DNA of 64,000 bases from positions 930,001 to 994,000 of the forward strand of contig NW_027480531.1 of NCBI RefSeq assembly GCF_051401765.1. Reading direction: 5' to 3'. The stretch is from Calliopsis andreniformis (taxonomy: Eukaryota; Arthropoda; Insecta; Hymenoptera; Andrenidae). Positions 45,791 through 60,889 of the stretch are shown piece by piece (the first letter of the stretch is position 1; each line of letters starts with the position of its first letter). The translations under genes and the position numbers were made by a program. The notes under the pieces are model-generated. The model did no database searches and was not told the origin of the DNA. It saw nothing but the letters and a program-made list of their open reading frames with translations.

Positions 45791-48700
45791 GTTGAGGATT
45801 GAAGATTGAGTATTGAGGATTGAAGATTGAGGATTGAGGATTGAGGATTGAGGATTGAGGATTGAAGATTGAGTATTGAGGATTGAAGATTAAGATTGAG
45901 GATTGTGGATTGAGGATTGAGGGTTGAAGATTGAGGATTGGGGACTGAGTATTGATGGTTGAGTGATGAGAATTGATGTTTGTGGATAGAGATCTGAAGA
46001 TTGCAGATTGAGTACTGTGTATTGAAAACTGTGAATTGAGGATATTCTATTGAGGATTGAGGATTGACAACTGATTGTTGAGGACTCAGGGCTGAAGATT
46101 GAGGATTCAGGATGGAGGATTCAGGATTGAGGTTTGAGGACTGAGGATTGAGGATTGGGTATTGGGGATTGAGGATTGAGGATTGAGGGTTGGGGATTGA
46201 GGATTGAGGATTGAGGATTAAAGATTGAATATTAATGATTGAAGATTGAGGATTGAGGATTTAGGGTTGTGGATTGAGGACGAGGTCTGAGGGCTGAGTA
46301 TAGATGTTTGAAGTCTGAGGATTGAGGATCGAGGATTGAGAATTGAGGATTGAGGATTGAGGATTGAAGATTGAGGATTCGGTATTGAGGATTGTAGAAT
46401 GAGGATTGAGGAGTGAGGACTGAGGATTGAGGATTGCAGATTGAGGATTGAGGATTGAGGGTTGAGGATTGAGGATTGAGGATTGAGGATTGAGAATTGA
46501 GGATTGAGGATTGAAGATTGAGTTTTGAGGATTGAAGATTGAGGATTGAGTATTGAGGATTGAAGATTGAGGACTGAGTGTTGAGGGTTGAGTGATGAGA
46601 ATTGATGTTAGTGGATTGAGATTTGAAGATTAAATAATGGGGATTGAGTATTGAAAACTGTGAATTGAGGATATTCTATTGAGGATTGAGGATTGACAAT
46701 TGATTGTTGAGGACTGAGGGCTGAAGATTGAGGATTCAGGATTGAGGCTTCAGGATTGAGGTTAGAGGACTGAGGATTGAGGATTGAGGATTCAGGCTTG
46801 AGGATTGAGGCTTGAGGATTGGAGATTGAGGATCGAGGATTGAGGATGTGGGCTGAGGGTTGAGGATTGTGGTTTGAGGACTGAGGACTGAGGATTGAGG
46901 ATTGAGAGTTGAGGATTGAGGATTGAGGATAGAAGATAGAGGACTGGGTATTGAGGATTGAGGATTGAGTATTGAAGATTGAGGATTTGGGACTGAAGAT
47001 TGAAGATTGAGGATTTGGGAATGAGGATTGAATGTTGAGGATTGAGGATTGAGGATTGAGGATTCAGGATTGAGGATTGAGGATTGAAGATTGAGGATTG
47101 GGTATTGAGGATTGAAGAATGAGGATTGAGGATTGAGGATTGAGGATTGAGGATTGAATACTGAGGGTTGAGGATTGAAGATTGACGATTGAGGATTGAG
47201 GATTGAGGACTGAGGATTGAGGGTTGAGGGTTGAGGATTGAAGATTGAGTATTGAGGATTGAAGATTGAGGATTGAGGATTGAGGATTGAGGATTGAGGA
47301 TTGAAGATTGAGTATTGAGGATTGAAGATTAAGATTGAGGATTGAGGATTGAGGATTGAGGATTGAAGATTGAGGATTGGGGACTGAGTATTAATGGTTG
47401 AGTGATGAGAATTGATGTTTGTGGATAGAGATCTGAAGATTGCAGATTGAGTATTGAGTATTGAAAACTGTGAATTGAGGATATTCTATTGAGGATTGAG
47501 GATTGACAACTGATTGTTGAGGACTCAGGGCTCAAGATTGAGGATTCAGGATTGAGGATTCAGGATTGAGGTTTGAGGACTGAGAATTGAGGATTGGGTA
47601 TTGGGGATTGAGGATTGAGCATTGAGGGTTGAATATTGATGAATGATGGTTGAGGATTGAAGATTGAGGGTTGTGGATTGAGGACGAGGACTGAGGGTTG
47701 GGTATTGATGCTTGAGGTCTGAGGGTTGAGGATTGAGGATTGCGAATTGAGGATTGAGGAATGAGTATTGAAGATTGAGGATTGGGTATTGAGGATTGAA
47801 GAATGAGGATTGAGGATTGAGGACTGAGGATTGAGGATTGAAGATAGAGTACTGTGGATTGAAGGTTGAGGATTGAGAATTGAGGATTGAGGATTGAGGA
47901 TTGAAGATTGAGTATTGAGGACTGAAGATTGAGGATTGAGGATTGAGGATTGAGGATTGAGGATTGAGGATTGAGGATTGAGGATTGAGGATTGAGAATT
48001 GAGGGATGAGGATGAGGGCTGAGGGTTGAGGGTTGAGGTTTGAGGACTGAGGAATGAGGATTGAGAATTGAGGGATGAGGATGAGGGCTGAGGGTTGAGG
48101 ATTGAGGTTTGAGGACTGAGGCCTGAGGATTGAGGATTGAGGATTGAGGATTGAAGATTGAGGATTGGGTATTGAGGATTGAAGAATGAGGATTGAGGAT
48201 TGAGGATCGAGGATTGAGGATTGAAGATTGAGTATTGAGGATTGAAGATTGACGATTGAGGATTGAGAATTGAGGATTGAGAATTGAGGACTGAGGATTG
48301 AAGATAGAGCATTGAGGATTGAAGGTTGAGGATTGAGGATTGAAGATTGTGGATTCGGGATTGAGGATTGAGGATTGAGGATTGAGGATTGAGGATTGAG
48401 GATTGAGGATTGAGGATTGAAGGTTGAATATTTATGAATGAAGATTGAGGATTGAGGGTTGAGGGTTGTGGATTGAGGACGAGGTCTGAGGGTTGGGTAT
48501 TGATGCTTGAGGTCTGAGGATTGAGGATTGAGGACTGCGAATTGATGATGGAGGATTGAGGATTGAGGATTGAGGATTGCGGATTGAGGATTGAGGATTG
48601 AAGATTGAGGATTGAGGGTTGAGGATTGAGGATTGAAGATTGAGTATTGAGGATTGAAGATTGAGGATTGAGGATTGAGGATTGAGGATTGAGGATTGAA

Positions 48701-51700
48701 GATTGAGTATTGAGGATTGAAGATTGAGGTTTGAGGACTGAGGATTGAGAATTGAGGATTGAGGATTGAGGATCGAGGATTTAGGACTGAGGATTGAGGA
48801 TTGAGAGTTGAGGGATGAGGATGAGGGCTGAGGGTTGAGGATTGAGGTTTGAGGACTGAGGAATGAGGATTGAGGATTGAGGATTGAGGATTGAAGATTG
48901 AGGATTGGGTATTGAGGATTGAAGAATGAGGATTGAGGATTGAGGATTGTGGATTGAGAATTGAAGATTGAGTATTGAGGATTGAAGATAGACGATTGAG
49001 GCTTGAGAATTGAGGATTGAGAATTGAGGACTGAGGATTGAAGAATGAGCATTGAAGATTGTGGATTGAGGATTGAGGATTGAGGATTGAGGATTGAAGA
49101 TTGAGGATTGTGGACTGAGTGTTGAGGGTTGAGTGATGAGAGTTGACGTTTGTGAATAGAGATTTGAAGACTGCAGGTTGATTATTGAGTATTGAAACCT
49201 GTGAATTGAGGATGTTCTATTGAGGATTGAGGATTGACAACTGATTGTTGAGGACTCAGGGCTGAAGATTGAGGATTCAGGATTGAGGATTCAGGATTGA
49301 GGTTTGAGGACTGAGGATTGAGGATTGGGTATTGGGGATTGAGGATTGAGGATTGAGGGTTGGGGATTGAGGATTGAGGATTGAGGATTGAAGATTGAAT
49401 ATTAATGATTGAAGATTGAGGATTGAGGATTTAGGGTTGTGGATTGAGGACGAGGTCTGAGGGCTGAGTATAGATGTTTGAAGTCTGAGGATTGAGGATC
49501 GAGGATTGAGAATTGAGGATTGAGGATTGAGGATTGAAGATTGAGGATTCGGTATTTAGGATTGAAGAATGAGGATTGAGGAGTGAGGACTGAGGATTGA
49601 GGATTGCAGATTGAGTATTGAGGATTGAGGATTGGGTATTGAGGATTGAAGAATGAGGATTGAGGATTGAGGGTTGAGGATTGAGGATTGAAGATTGAAG
49701 ATTGAGGATTTGGGAATGAGGATTGAAGGTTGAGGATTGAGGATTGAGGTTGAGGATTCAGGATTGAGGATTGAGGATTGAAGATTGAGGATTGGGTATT
49801 GAGGATTGAAGAATGAGGATTGAGGATTGAGGATTGAGGATTGAGGATTGAATATTGAGGGTTGAGGATTGAAGATTGACGATTGAGGATTGAGGATTGA
49901 GGACTGAGGATTGAGGATTGAGGGTTGAGGATTGAAGATTGAGTATTGAGGATTGAAGATTGAGGATTGAGGATTGAGGATTGAGGATTGAGGATTGAAG
50001 ATTGAGTATTGAGGATTGAAGATTAAGATTGAGGATTGTGGATTGAGGATTGAGGATTGAAGATTGAGGATTGGGGACTGAGTATTGATGGTTGAGTGAT
50101 GAGAATTGATGTTTGTGGATAGAGATCTGAAGATTGCAGATTGAGTACTGAGTATTGAAAACTGTGAATTGAGGATATTCTATTGAGGATTGAGGATTGA
50201 CAACTGATTGTTGAGGACTCAGGGCTGAAGATTGAGGATTCAGGATTGAGGATTCAGGATTGAGGTTTGAGGACTGAGGATTGAGGATTGGGTATTGGGG
50301 ATTGAGGATTGAGGATTGAGGGTTGGGGATTGAGGTTTGAGGACTGAGGAATGAGGATTGAGGATTGAGGATTGAGGATTGAAGATTGAGGATTGGGTAT
50401 TGAGGATTGAAGAATGAGGATTGAGGATTGAGGATTGTGGATTGAGAATTGAAGATTGAGTATTGAGGATTGAAGATAGACGATTGAGGCTTGAGAATTG
50501 AGGATTGAGAATTGAGGACTGAGGATTGAGGATTGAGGATTGAAGATTGAGGATTGGGTATTGAGGATTGAACATTGAGGATTGATGATTGAGTATTGAG
50601 GATTGAATATTGATGATTGAAGATTGAGGATCGAGGATTGAGGGTTGTGGATTGAGGACGAGGACTGAGGGTTGAGTATTGATGTTTGAGGTCTGAGGAT
50701 TCAGGATTGAGGATTGAGAATTGCGGCCTGAGGCTTGAGGATAGAAGATTGAGGATTGGGTGTTGAGGATTGAAGAATGAGGATTGAGGATTGGGGATTG
50801 AGGATTGAAGATTGGTTATTGAGGATTGAAGATTGAGGATCGAGGATTGAGGATTGAGGATTGAGGATTGAGGATTGAGGATTGAGGATTGAGGATTGAG
50901 GATTGAGAATTGAAGATTGAGGAATGAGGATTGAGGGTTGTGGATTGAGGACGAGGACTGAGGGTTGAGTATTGATGTTTGAGGTCTGAGGATTGAGGAT
51001 TGAGGTTATAGAATTGAGGATTGAGGATTGAGGATTGAAGATTGAGGATAGGGTACTGAGGATTGAAGAATGAGGATTGAGGATTGAGGATTGAGTATTG
51101 AGGATTGAAGATTGAGTATTGAGGATTGAAGATTGAGGATTGAGGATTGAGTATTGAAGATTGAGGATTTGGGACTGAGGATTGAAGATTGAGGATTGAG
51201 GATTGAGGATTGAGGATTGAGGATTGGGTATTGAGGATTGAAGAATGAGGATTGAGGATTGAGGATTGAGGATTGAGGATTGAAGATTGAAGATTGAGGA
51301 TTTGGGAATGAGGATTGAAGGTTGAGGATTGAGGATTGAGGATTCAGGATTGAGGATTGAGGATTGAAGATTGAGGATTGGGTATTGAGGATTGAAGAAT
51401 GAGGATTGAGGATTGAGGATTGAGGATTGAGGATTGAATATTGAGGGTTGAGGATTGAAGATTGACGATTGAGGATTGAGGATTGAGGACTGAGGATTGA
51501 GGATTGAGGGTTGAGGATTGAAGATTGAGTATTGAGGATTGAAGATTGAGGATTGAGGATTGAGGATTGAGGATTGAGGATTGAAGATTGAGTATTGAGG
51601 ATTGAAGATTAAGATTGAGGATTGAGGATTGAGGATTGAGGATTGAAGATTGAGGATTGGGGACTGAGTATTGATGGTTGAGTGATGAGAATTGATGTTT

Positions 51701-54700
51701 GTGGATAGAGATCTGAAGATTGCAGGTTGAGTATTGAGTATTGAAAACTGTGAATTGAGGATATTCTATTGAGGATTGAGGATTGACAACTGATTGTTGA
51801 GGACTCAGGGCTGAAGATTGAGGATTCAGGATTGAGGATTCAGGATTGAGGTTTGAGGACTGAGGATTGAGGATTGGGTATTGGGGATTGAGGATTGAGG
51901 ATTGAGGGTTGGGGATTGAGGATTGAGGATTGAGGATTGAAGATTGAATATTAATGATTGAAGATTGAGGATTGAGGATTTAGGGTTGTGGATTGAGGAC
52001 GAGGTCTGAGGGCTGAGTATTGATGTATGCGGTCTGAGGATTGAGGATTGAGGATTGAGAATTGCGGATTGAGGCTTGAGGATAGAAGATTGAGGATTGG
52101 GTGTTGAGGATTGAAGAATGAGGATTGAGGATTGGGGATTGAGGATTGAAGATTGGTTATTGAGGATTGAAGATTGAGGATCGAGGATTGAGGATTGAGG
52201 ATTGAGGATTGAGGATTGAGGATTGATGATTGAATATTTAAGACTGAGTGTTGAGGGTTGAGTGATGAGAATTGATGTTTGTGGGTAGAGATTTGAAGAT
52301 TGCAGATTGAGTATTGAGTATTGAAATGTGTGAATTGATGATATTCCATTGAGGATTGAGGATTGACAGCTGATTGTTGAGGACTGAGGGCTGATGGTTG
52401 AGGATTCAGGATTGAGGATTCAGGATTGAGGTTTGAGGACTGAGGATTGAGGATTGAGGATTGAGGATTGAGGATTGAGAATTGAAGATTGAGGAATGAG
52501 GATTGAGGGTTGTGGATTGTGGACGAGGACTGAGGGTTGAGTATTGATGTTTGAGGTCTGAGGATTGAGGATTGAGGTTTGAGAATTGAGGATTGAGGAT
52601 TGAGGATTGAAGATTGAGGATAGGGTACTGAGGATTGAAGAATGAGGATTGAGGATTGAGGATTGAGTATTGAGGATTGAAGATTGAGTATTGAGGATTG
52701 AAGATTGAGGATTGAGGATTGAGTATTGAAGATTGAGGATTTGGGACTGAGGATTGAAGATTGAGGATTGAGGATTGAGGATTGAGGATTGAGGATTGGG
52801 TATTGAGGATTGAAGAATGAGGATTGAGGATTGAGGATTGAGGATTGAGGATTGAAGATTGAAGATTGAGGATTTGGGAATGAGGATTGAAGGTTGAGGA
52901 TTGAGGATTGAGGATTGAGGATTCAGGATTGAGGATTGAGGATTGAAGATTGAGGATTGGGGATTGAGGATTGAAGATTGAGTATTGAGGATTGAAGATT
53001 AAGATTGAGGATTGAGGATTGAGGATTGAGGATTGAAGATTGAGGATTGGGGACTGAGTATTGATGGTTGAGTGATGAGAATTGATGTTTGTGTATAGAG
53101 ATCTGAAGATTGCAGATTGAGTATTGAGTATTGAAAACTGTGAATTGAGGATAATCTATTGAGGATTGAGGATTGACAACTGATTGTTGAGGACTCAGTT
53201 CTGAAGATTGAGGATTCAGGATTGAGGATTCAGGATTGAGGTTTGAGGACTGAGGATTGAGGATTGGGTATTGGGGATTGAGGATTGAGGATTGAGGGTT
53301 GGGGATTGAGGATTGAGGATTGAGGATTGAAGATTGAATATTAATGATTGAAGATTGAGGATTGAGGATTGAGGGTTGTGGATTGAGGACGAGGTCTGAG
53401 GGCTGAGTATAGGTGTTTGAAGTCTGAGGATTGAGGATCGAGGATTGAGAATTGAGGATTGAGGATTGAGGATTGAAGATTGAGGATTCGGTTTTGAGGA
53501 TTGAAGAATGAGGATTGAGGAGTGAGGACTGAGGATTGAGGATTGCAGATTGAGTATTGAGGATTGAAGATTGAGGATTGAGGATTGAGGGTTGAGGATT
53601 GGGGATTGAGGATTGAGGATTGAGAATTGAGTATTGAGGATTGAAGATTGAGTTTTGAGGATTGAAGATTGAGGATTGAGTGTTGAGGATTGAAGATTGA
53701 GGACTGAGTGTTGAGGGTTGAGTGATGAGAATTGATGTTAGTGGATTGAGATTTGAAGATTAAATAATGGGGATTGAGTATTGAAAACTGTGAATTGAGG
53801 ATATTCTATTGAGGATTGAGGATTGACAATTGATTGTTGAGGACTGAGGGCTGAAGATTGAGGATTCAGGATTGAGGCATCAGGATTGAGGTTAGGGGAC
53901 TGAGGATTGAGGATTGAGGATTCAGGCTTGAGGATTGAGGCTTGAGGATTGGAGATTGAGGATTGAGGATTGAGGATGTGGGCTGAGGGTTGAGGATTGT
54001 GGTTTGAGGACTGAGGACTGAGGATTGAGGATTGAGAGTTGAGTATTGAGGATTGAGGATTGAAGATTGAGGACTGGGTATTGAGGATTGAGGATTGAGG
54101 GTTGAGGATTGAGGATTGAGGATTGAAGATTGAGTATTGAGGATTGAAGATTGTGGATTGAGGATTGAGGATTGAGGATTGCGGATTGAAGATTGAGGAT
54201 TGGGTATTGAGGATTGAAGAATGAGGATTGAGGGTTGAGGATTGAGGATTGAGGATTGAAGATTGGGTATTGATGATTGAAGATTCAGTATTGAGGATTG
54301 AAGATTGAGAATTGATGGTTGAGTATTGCACATTGAGGACTGAGTGTTGAGGGTTGAGTGATGAGAATTGATGTTTGTGGATAGAGATCTGAAGATTGCA
54401 GATTGAGTATTGAGTATTGAAATCTGTGACTTGATGATATTCTATTGAGGATTGAGGATTGACGTCTGATTGTTGAGGTCTGAGGTCTGAAGCTTGAGGA
54501 TTCAGGATTGAGGATTCAGGATTGAGGATTCGGGATAGAGGTTTGAGAACTGAGGAATGAGGGTTGAGGACTGAGGATTGAGGATTGACGCTTGAGGATT
54601 GAGGGTTGAGAATGGAGGATTGAAGAGAGAGGACTGAGTGTTGAGGGTTGAGTGTTGAGAATTGATGTTTGAGGATTGAGATTTGATTATTGAAAGTTGT

Positions 54701-57700
54701 GGATTGAGTATTGAACCATGAGAATTCAGGATATTCTGTTGAGTATTGAGAATTGAGTGTTGATGGTTGATTATTGAGGATTGAGGATTGATGATTGAGG
54801 ATTGAGGATTGAGTATTGAAGATTGGGGATTGGTGATTGAAGATTCAGTATTGAGGATTGAAGATTGAGAATTGATGATTGAGTATTGAACATTGAGGAC
54901 TGAGTGTTGAGGGTTGAGCGATGAGAATTGATGTTTGTGGATAGAGATCTGAAGATTGTAGATTGAATATTGAGTATTGAAAACTGTGAATTGATGATAT
55001 TCTATTGAGGATTGAGTACTGACGTCTGATTGTTGAGGTCTGAAGTCTGAAGAATGAGGATTCAGGATTGAGGTTAGAGGACTGAGGATTGAGGATTGAG
55101 GATTCAGGCTTGAGGACTGAGGCTTGAGGATTGAAGATTGAGGATTGAGGATTGAGGATGAGGGCTGAGGGTTGAGGATTGAGGCTTGAGGACTGAGGAC
55201 TGAGGATTGAGGATTGAGAGTTGAGGATTGAGGATTGAAGATTGGAGATTGAGGATTGGGTATTGAGGATTGAGGATTGAGTATTGAAGATTGAGGATTT
55301 GGGACTGAGGATTGAAGATTGAGGATTGAGGATTGAGGATTAAGGATTGAGGACTGAGGATTGAGGATTGAATATCGAGGATTGGGTATTGAGGATTGAA
55401 GAATGAGGATTGAGGATTGAGGATTGAGGATTGAGGATTGAAGATGGAGTATTGAGGATTGAAGATTGTCGATTGAGGATTGAGGATTGAGGATTGAGGA
55501 TTGAGGGTTGAGAATTGAAGATTGAGTATTGAGGATTGAAGATGGAGGATTGAGGATTGAGGATCGAGGATTGAAGATTGAAGATTGAGTATTGAGGATT
55601 GACGATTAAGATTGAGGATTGAGGATTGAGGATTGAGGATTGAAGATTGAGGATTGCGGACTGAGTATTGAGGGTTGAGTGATGAGAATTGATGTTTGTG
55701 GATAGAGATCGGAAGATTGCAGATTGAGTATTGAGTATTGAAAACTGTGAATTGAAGATATTCTATTGAGGATTGAGGATTGACAACTGATTGTTGAGGA
55801 CTCAGGGCTGAAGATTGAGGATTGAGGATTGAGGATTCAGGATTGAGGTTTGAGGACTGAGGATTGAGGATTGGGTATTGGGTTTGAGGATTGAGGATTG
55901 AGGGTTGGGGATTGAGGATTGAGGATTGAGGATTGAAGATTGAATATTAATGATTGAAGATTGAGGACTGAGGATTGAGGGTTGTGGATTGAGGACGAGG
56001 ACTGAGGGCTGAGTATTGATTACTGAAGTCTGAGGATTGAGGGTTGAGGATTGAGATTTGAGGATTGAGGATTGAGGATTGAGGATTGTAGATTGAGGAT
56101 TCGGTATTGAGGATTGAAGAATGAGGATTGAGGAGTGAGGACTGAGGATTGAGGATTGCAGATTGAGTATTGAGGATTGAAGATTGAGGATTGAGGATTG
56201 AGGGTTGAGGATTGAGGATTGAGGATTGAAGATTGAGTATTGAGGATTGAAGATTGTGGATTGAGGATTGAGGATTGAGGATTGCGGATTGAAGGTTGAG
56301 GATTGGGGATTGAGGATTGACGATTGAGGATTGAGCATTGAGGACTGAGTATTGGGGATTGAGCATTGAAGATTGAGTATTGAGGATTGAAGATTGAGGT
56401 TTGAGGACTGAGGATTGAGAATTGAGGATTGAGGATTGAGGATCGAGGATTTAGGATTGAGGATTGAGGATTGAGAATTGAGGGATGAGGATGAGGGCTG
56501 AGGGTTGAGGATTGAGGTTTGAGGACTGAGGAATGAGGATTGAGGATTGAGGATTGAGGATTGAAGATTGAGGATTGGGTATTGAGGATTGAAGAATCAG
56601 GATTGAGGATTGAGGATTGTGGATTGAGAATTGAAGATTGAGTATTGAGGATTGAAGATAGACGATAGAGGCTTGAGAATTGAGGATTGAGAATTGAGGA
56701 CTGAGGATTGAAGAATGAGCATTGAAGATTGTGGATTGAGGATTGAGGATTGAGGATTGAGGATTGAAGATTGAGGATTGTGGACTGAGTGTTGAGGGTT
56801 GAGTGATGAGAATTGACGTTTGTGAATAGAGATTTGAAGACTGCAGGTTGATTATTGAGTATTGAAACCTGTGAATTGAGGATATTCTATTGAGGATTGA
56901 GGATTGACAACTGATTGTTGAGGACTGAGGGCTGAAGATTGAGGATTCAGGATTAAGGATTCAGGATTGAGGTTAGAGAACTGAGGATTGAGGGTTGAGA
57001 ATTGAGGACTGAGGATTGAGGATTGAGTATTGAGGATTGAATATTGATGATTGAAGATTGAGGATCGAAGATTGAGGGTTGTGGATTGAGGACGAGGACT
57101 GAGGGTTGAGTATTGATGTTTGAGGTCTGAGGATTGAGGATTGAGGATTGAGAATTGCGGCTTGAGGCTTGAGGATAGAAGATTGAGGATTGGCTGTTGA
57201 GGATTGAAGAATGAGGATTGAGGATTGGGGATTGAGGATTGAAGATTGGTTATTGAGGATTGAAGATTGAGGATCGAGGATTGAGGATTGAGGATTGAGG
57301 ATTGAGGATTGAGGATTGAGGATTGAGGATTGAGGATTGAGAATTGAAGATTGAGGAATGAGGATTGAGGGTTGTGGATTGAGGACGAGGACTGAGGGTT
57401 GAGTATTGATGTTTGAGGTCTGAGGATTGAGGATTGAGGTTTGAGAATTGAGGATTGAGGATTGAGGATTGAAGATTGAGGATAGGGTACTGAGGATTGA
57501 AGAATGAGGATTGAGGATTGAGGATTGAGTATTGAGGATTGAAGATTGAGTATTGAGGATTGAAGATTGAGGATTGAGGATTGAGTATTGAAGATTGAGG
57601 ATTTGGGACTGAGGATTGAAGATTGAGGATTGAGGATTGAGGATTGAGGATTGAGGATTGGGTATTGAGGATTGAAGAATGAGGATTGAGGATTGAAGAT

Positions 57701-60700
57701 TGAGGATTGAGGATTGAAGATTGAAGATTGAGGATTTGGGAATGAGGATTGAAGGTTGAGGATTGAGGATTGAGGATTGAGGATTCAGGATTGAGGATTG
57801 AGGATTGAAGATTGAGGATTGGGTATTGAGGATTGACGAATGAGGATTGAGGATTGAGGATTGAGGATTGAGGATTGAATATTGAGGGTTGAGGATTGAG
57901 GATTGACGATTGAGGATTGAGGATTGAGGACTGAGGATTGAGGATTGAGGGTTGAGGATTGAAGATTGAGTATTGAGGATTGAAGATTGAGGATTGAGGA
58001 TTGAGGATTGAGGATTGAGGATTGAGGATTGAAGATTGAGTATTGAGGATTGCAGATTAAGATTGAGGATTGAGGATTGAGGATTGAGGATTGAAGATTG
58101 AGGATTGGGGACTGAGTATTGATGGTTGAGTGATGAGAATTGATGTTTGTGGATAGAGATCTGAAGATTGCAGATTGAGTATTGAGTATTAAAAACTGTG
58201 AATTGAGGATATTCTATTGAGGATTGAGGATTGACAACTGATTGTTGAGGACTCAGGGCTGAAGATTGAGGATTCAGGATTGAGGATTCAGGATTGAGGT
58301 TTGAGGACTGAGGATTGAGGATTGGGTATTGGGGATTGAGGATTGAGGATTGAGGGTTGGGGATTGAGGATTGAGGATTGAGGATTGAAGATTGAATATT
58401 AATGATTGAAGATTGAGGATTGAGGATTTAGGGTTGTGGATTGAGGACGAGGTCTGAGGGCTGAGTATAGATGTTTGAAGTCTGAGGATTGAGGATCGAG
58501 GATTGAGAATTGAGGATTGAGGATTGAGGATTGAAGATTGAGGATTCGGTATTGAGGATTGAAGAATGAGGATTGAGGAGTGAGGACTGAGGATTGAGTA
58601 TTGCAGATTGAGTATTGAGGATTGAGGATTGGGTATTGAGGATTGAAGAATGAGGATTGAGGATTGAGGGTTGAGGATTGAGGATTGAAGATTGAAGATT
58701 GAGGATTTGGGAATGAGGATTGAAGGTTGAGGATTGAGGATTGAGGATTGAGGATTCAGGATTGAGGATTGAGGATTGAAGATTGAGGATTGGGTATTGA
58801 GGATTGAAGAATGAGGATTGAGGATTGAGGATTGAGGATTCAGGATTGAATATTGAGGGTTGAGGATTGAAGATTGACGATTGAGGATTGAGGATTGAGG
58901 ACTGAGGATTGAGGATTGAGGGTTGAGGATTGAAGATTGAGTATTGAGGATTGAAGATTGAGGATTGAGGATTGAGGATTGAGGATTGAGGATTGAAGAT
59001 TGAGTACTGAGGATTGAAGATTAAGATTGAGGATTGTGGATTGAGGATTGAGGATTGAAGATTGAGGATTGGGGACTGAGTATTGATGGTTGAGTGATGA
59101 GAATTGAAGTTTGTGGATAGAGATCTGAAGATTGCAGATTGAGTACTGTGTATTGAAAACTGTGAATTGAGGATATTCTATTGAGGATTGAGGATTGACA
59201 ACTGATTGTTGAGGACTCAGGGCTGAAGATTGAGGATTCAGGATTGAGGATTCAGGATTGAGGTTTGAGGACTGAGGATTGAGGATTGGGTATTGGGGAT
59301 TGAGGATTGAGGATTGAGGGTTGGGGATTGAGGATTGAGGATTGAGGATTAAAGATTGAATATTAATGATTGAAGATTGAGGATTGAGGATTTAGGGTTG
59401 TGGATTGAGGACGAGGTCGGAGGGCTGAGTATAGATGTTTGAAGTCTGAGGATTGAGGATCGAGGATTGAGAATTGAGGATTGAGGATTGAGGATTGAAG
59501 ATTGAGGATTCGGTATTGAGGATTGTAGAATGAGGATTGAGGAGTGAGGACTGAGGATTGAGGATTGCAGATTGAGTATTGAGGATTGAAGATTGAGGAT
59601 TGAGGATTGAGGGTTGAGGATTGAGGATTGAGGATTGAGGATTGAGAATTGAGGATTGAGGATTGAAGATTGAGTTTTGAGGATTGAAGATTGAGGATTG
59701 AGTATTAAGGATTGAAGATTGAGGACTGAGTGTTGAGGGTTGAGTGATGAGAATTGATGTTAGTGGATTGAGATTTGAAGATTAAATAATGGGGATTGAG
59801 TATTGAAAACTGTGAATTGAGGATATTCTATTGAGGATTGAGGATTGACAATTGATTGTTGAGGACTGAGGGCTGAAGATTGAGGATTCAGGATTGAGGC
59901 TTCAGGATTGAGGTTAGAGGACTGAGGATTGAGGATTGAGGATTCAGGCTTGAGGATTGAGGCTTGAGGATTGGAGATTGAGGATTGAGGATTGAGGATG
60001 TGGGCTGAGGGTTGAGGATTGTGGTTTGAGGACTGAGGACTGAGGATTGAGGATTGAGAGTTGAGGATTGAGGATTGAGGATAGAAGATAGAGGACTGGG
60101 TATTGAGGATTGAGGATTGAGTATTGAAGATTGAGGATTTGGGACTGAAGATTGAAGATTGAGGATTTGGGAATGAGGATTGAATGTTGAGGATTGAGGA
60201 TTGAGGATTGAGGATTCAGGATTGAGGATTGAGGATTGAAGATTGAGGATTGGGTATTGAGGATTGAAGAATGAGGATTGAGGATTGAGGATTGAGGATT
60301 GAGGATTGAATATTGAGGGTTGAGGATTGAAGATTGACGATTGAGGATTGAGGATTGAGGACTGAGGATTGAGGGTTGAGGGTTGAGGATTGAAGATTGA
60401 GTATTGAGGATTGAAGATTGAGGATTGAGGATTGAGGATTGAGGATTGAGGATTGAAGATTGAGTATTGAGGATTGAAGATTAAGATTGAGGATTGAGGA
60501 TTGAGGATTGAGGATTGAAGATTGAGGATTGGGGACTGAGTATTAATGGTTGAGTGATGAGAATTGGTGTTTGTGGATAGAGATCTGAAGATTGCAGATT
60601 GAGTATTGAGTATTGAAAACTGTGAATTGAGGATATTCTATTGAGGATTGAGGATTGACAACTGATTGTTGAGGACTCAGGGCTCAAGATTGAGGATTCA

Positions 60701-60889
60701 GGATTGAGGATTCAGGATTGAGGTTTGAGGACTGAGAATTGAGGATTGGGTATTGGGGATTGAGGATTGAGCATTGAGGGTTGAATATTGATGAATGATG
60801 GTTGAGGATTGAAGATTGAGGGTTGTGGATTGAGGACGAGGACTGAGGGTTGGGTATTGATGCTTGAGGTCTGAGGGTTGAGGATTGAG

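Larger units (their letters stand above)
37869..51873. repeat. Family B higher-order repeat, copy B2
   Basis: Landmark order is alpha 38,336, kappa 39,146, zeta 39,796, eta 40,432, theta 40,726, iota 40,992, lambda 41,753, then a second kappa to lambda set (42,319, 42,969, 43,605, 43,899, 44,165, 44,926), then beta 46,042, zeta 46,671, beta 47,481, gamma 49,212, beta 50,175, beta 51,761. The next alpha is 14,005 bp after the first. The extra length relative to B1 comes from a 3,173-bp tandem duplication, partly offset by loss of the gamma-bearing interval after 44,926 (1,468 bp shorter than B1) and 7 bp between 47,481 and 49,212. Confidence 0.9.

Noticed and set aside
25562..51873. Block copies as assembly duplication artefacts
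   Set aside because: Each block carries private single-base changes (for example GTCAATTG in B1, ATATTCCATT in B3) and private rearrangements, which a simple artefact would not create. Collapse or expansion of copy number by assembly still cannot be excluded without reads.
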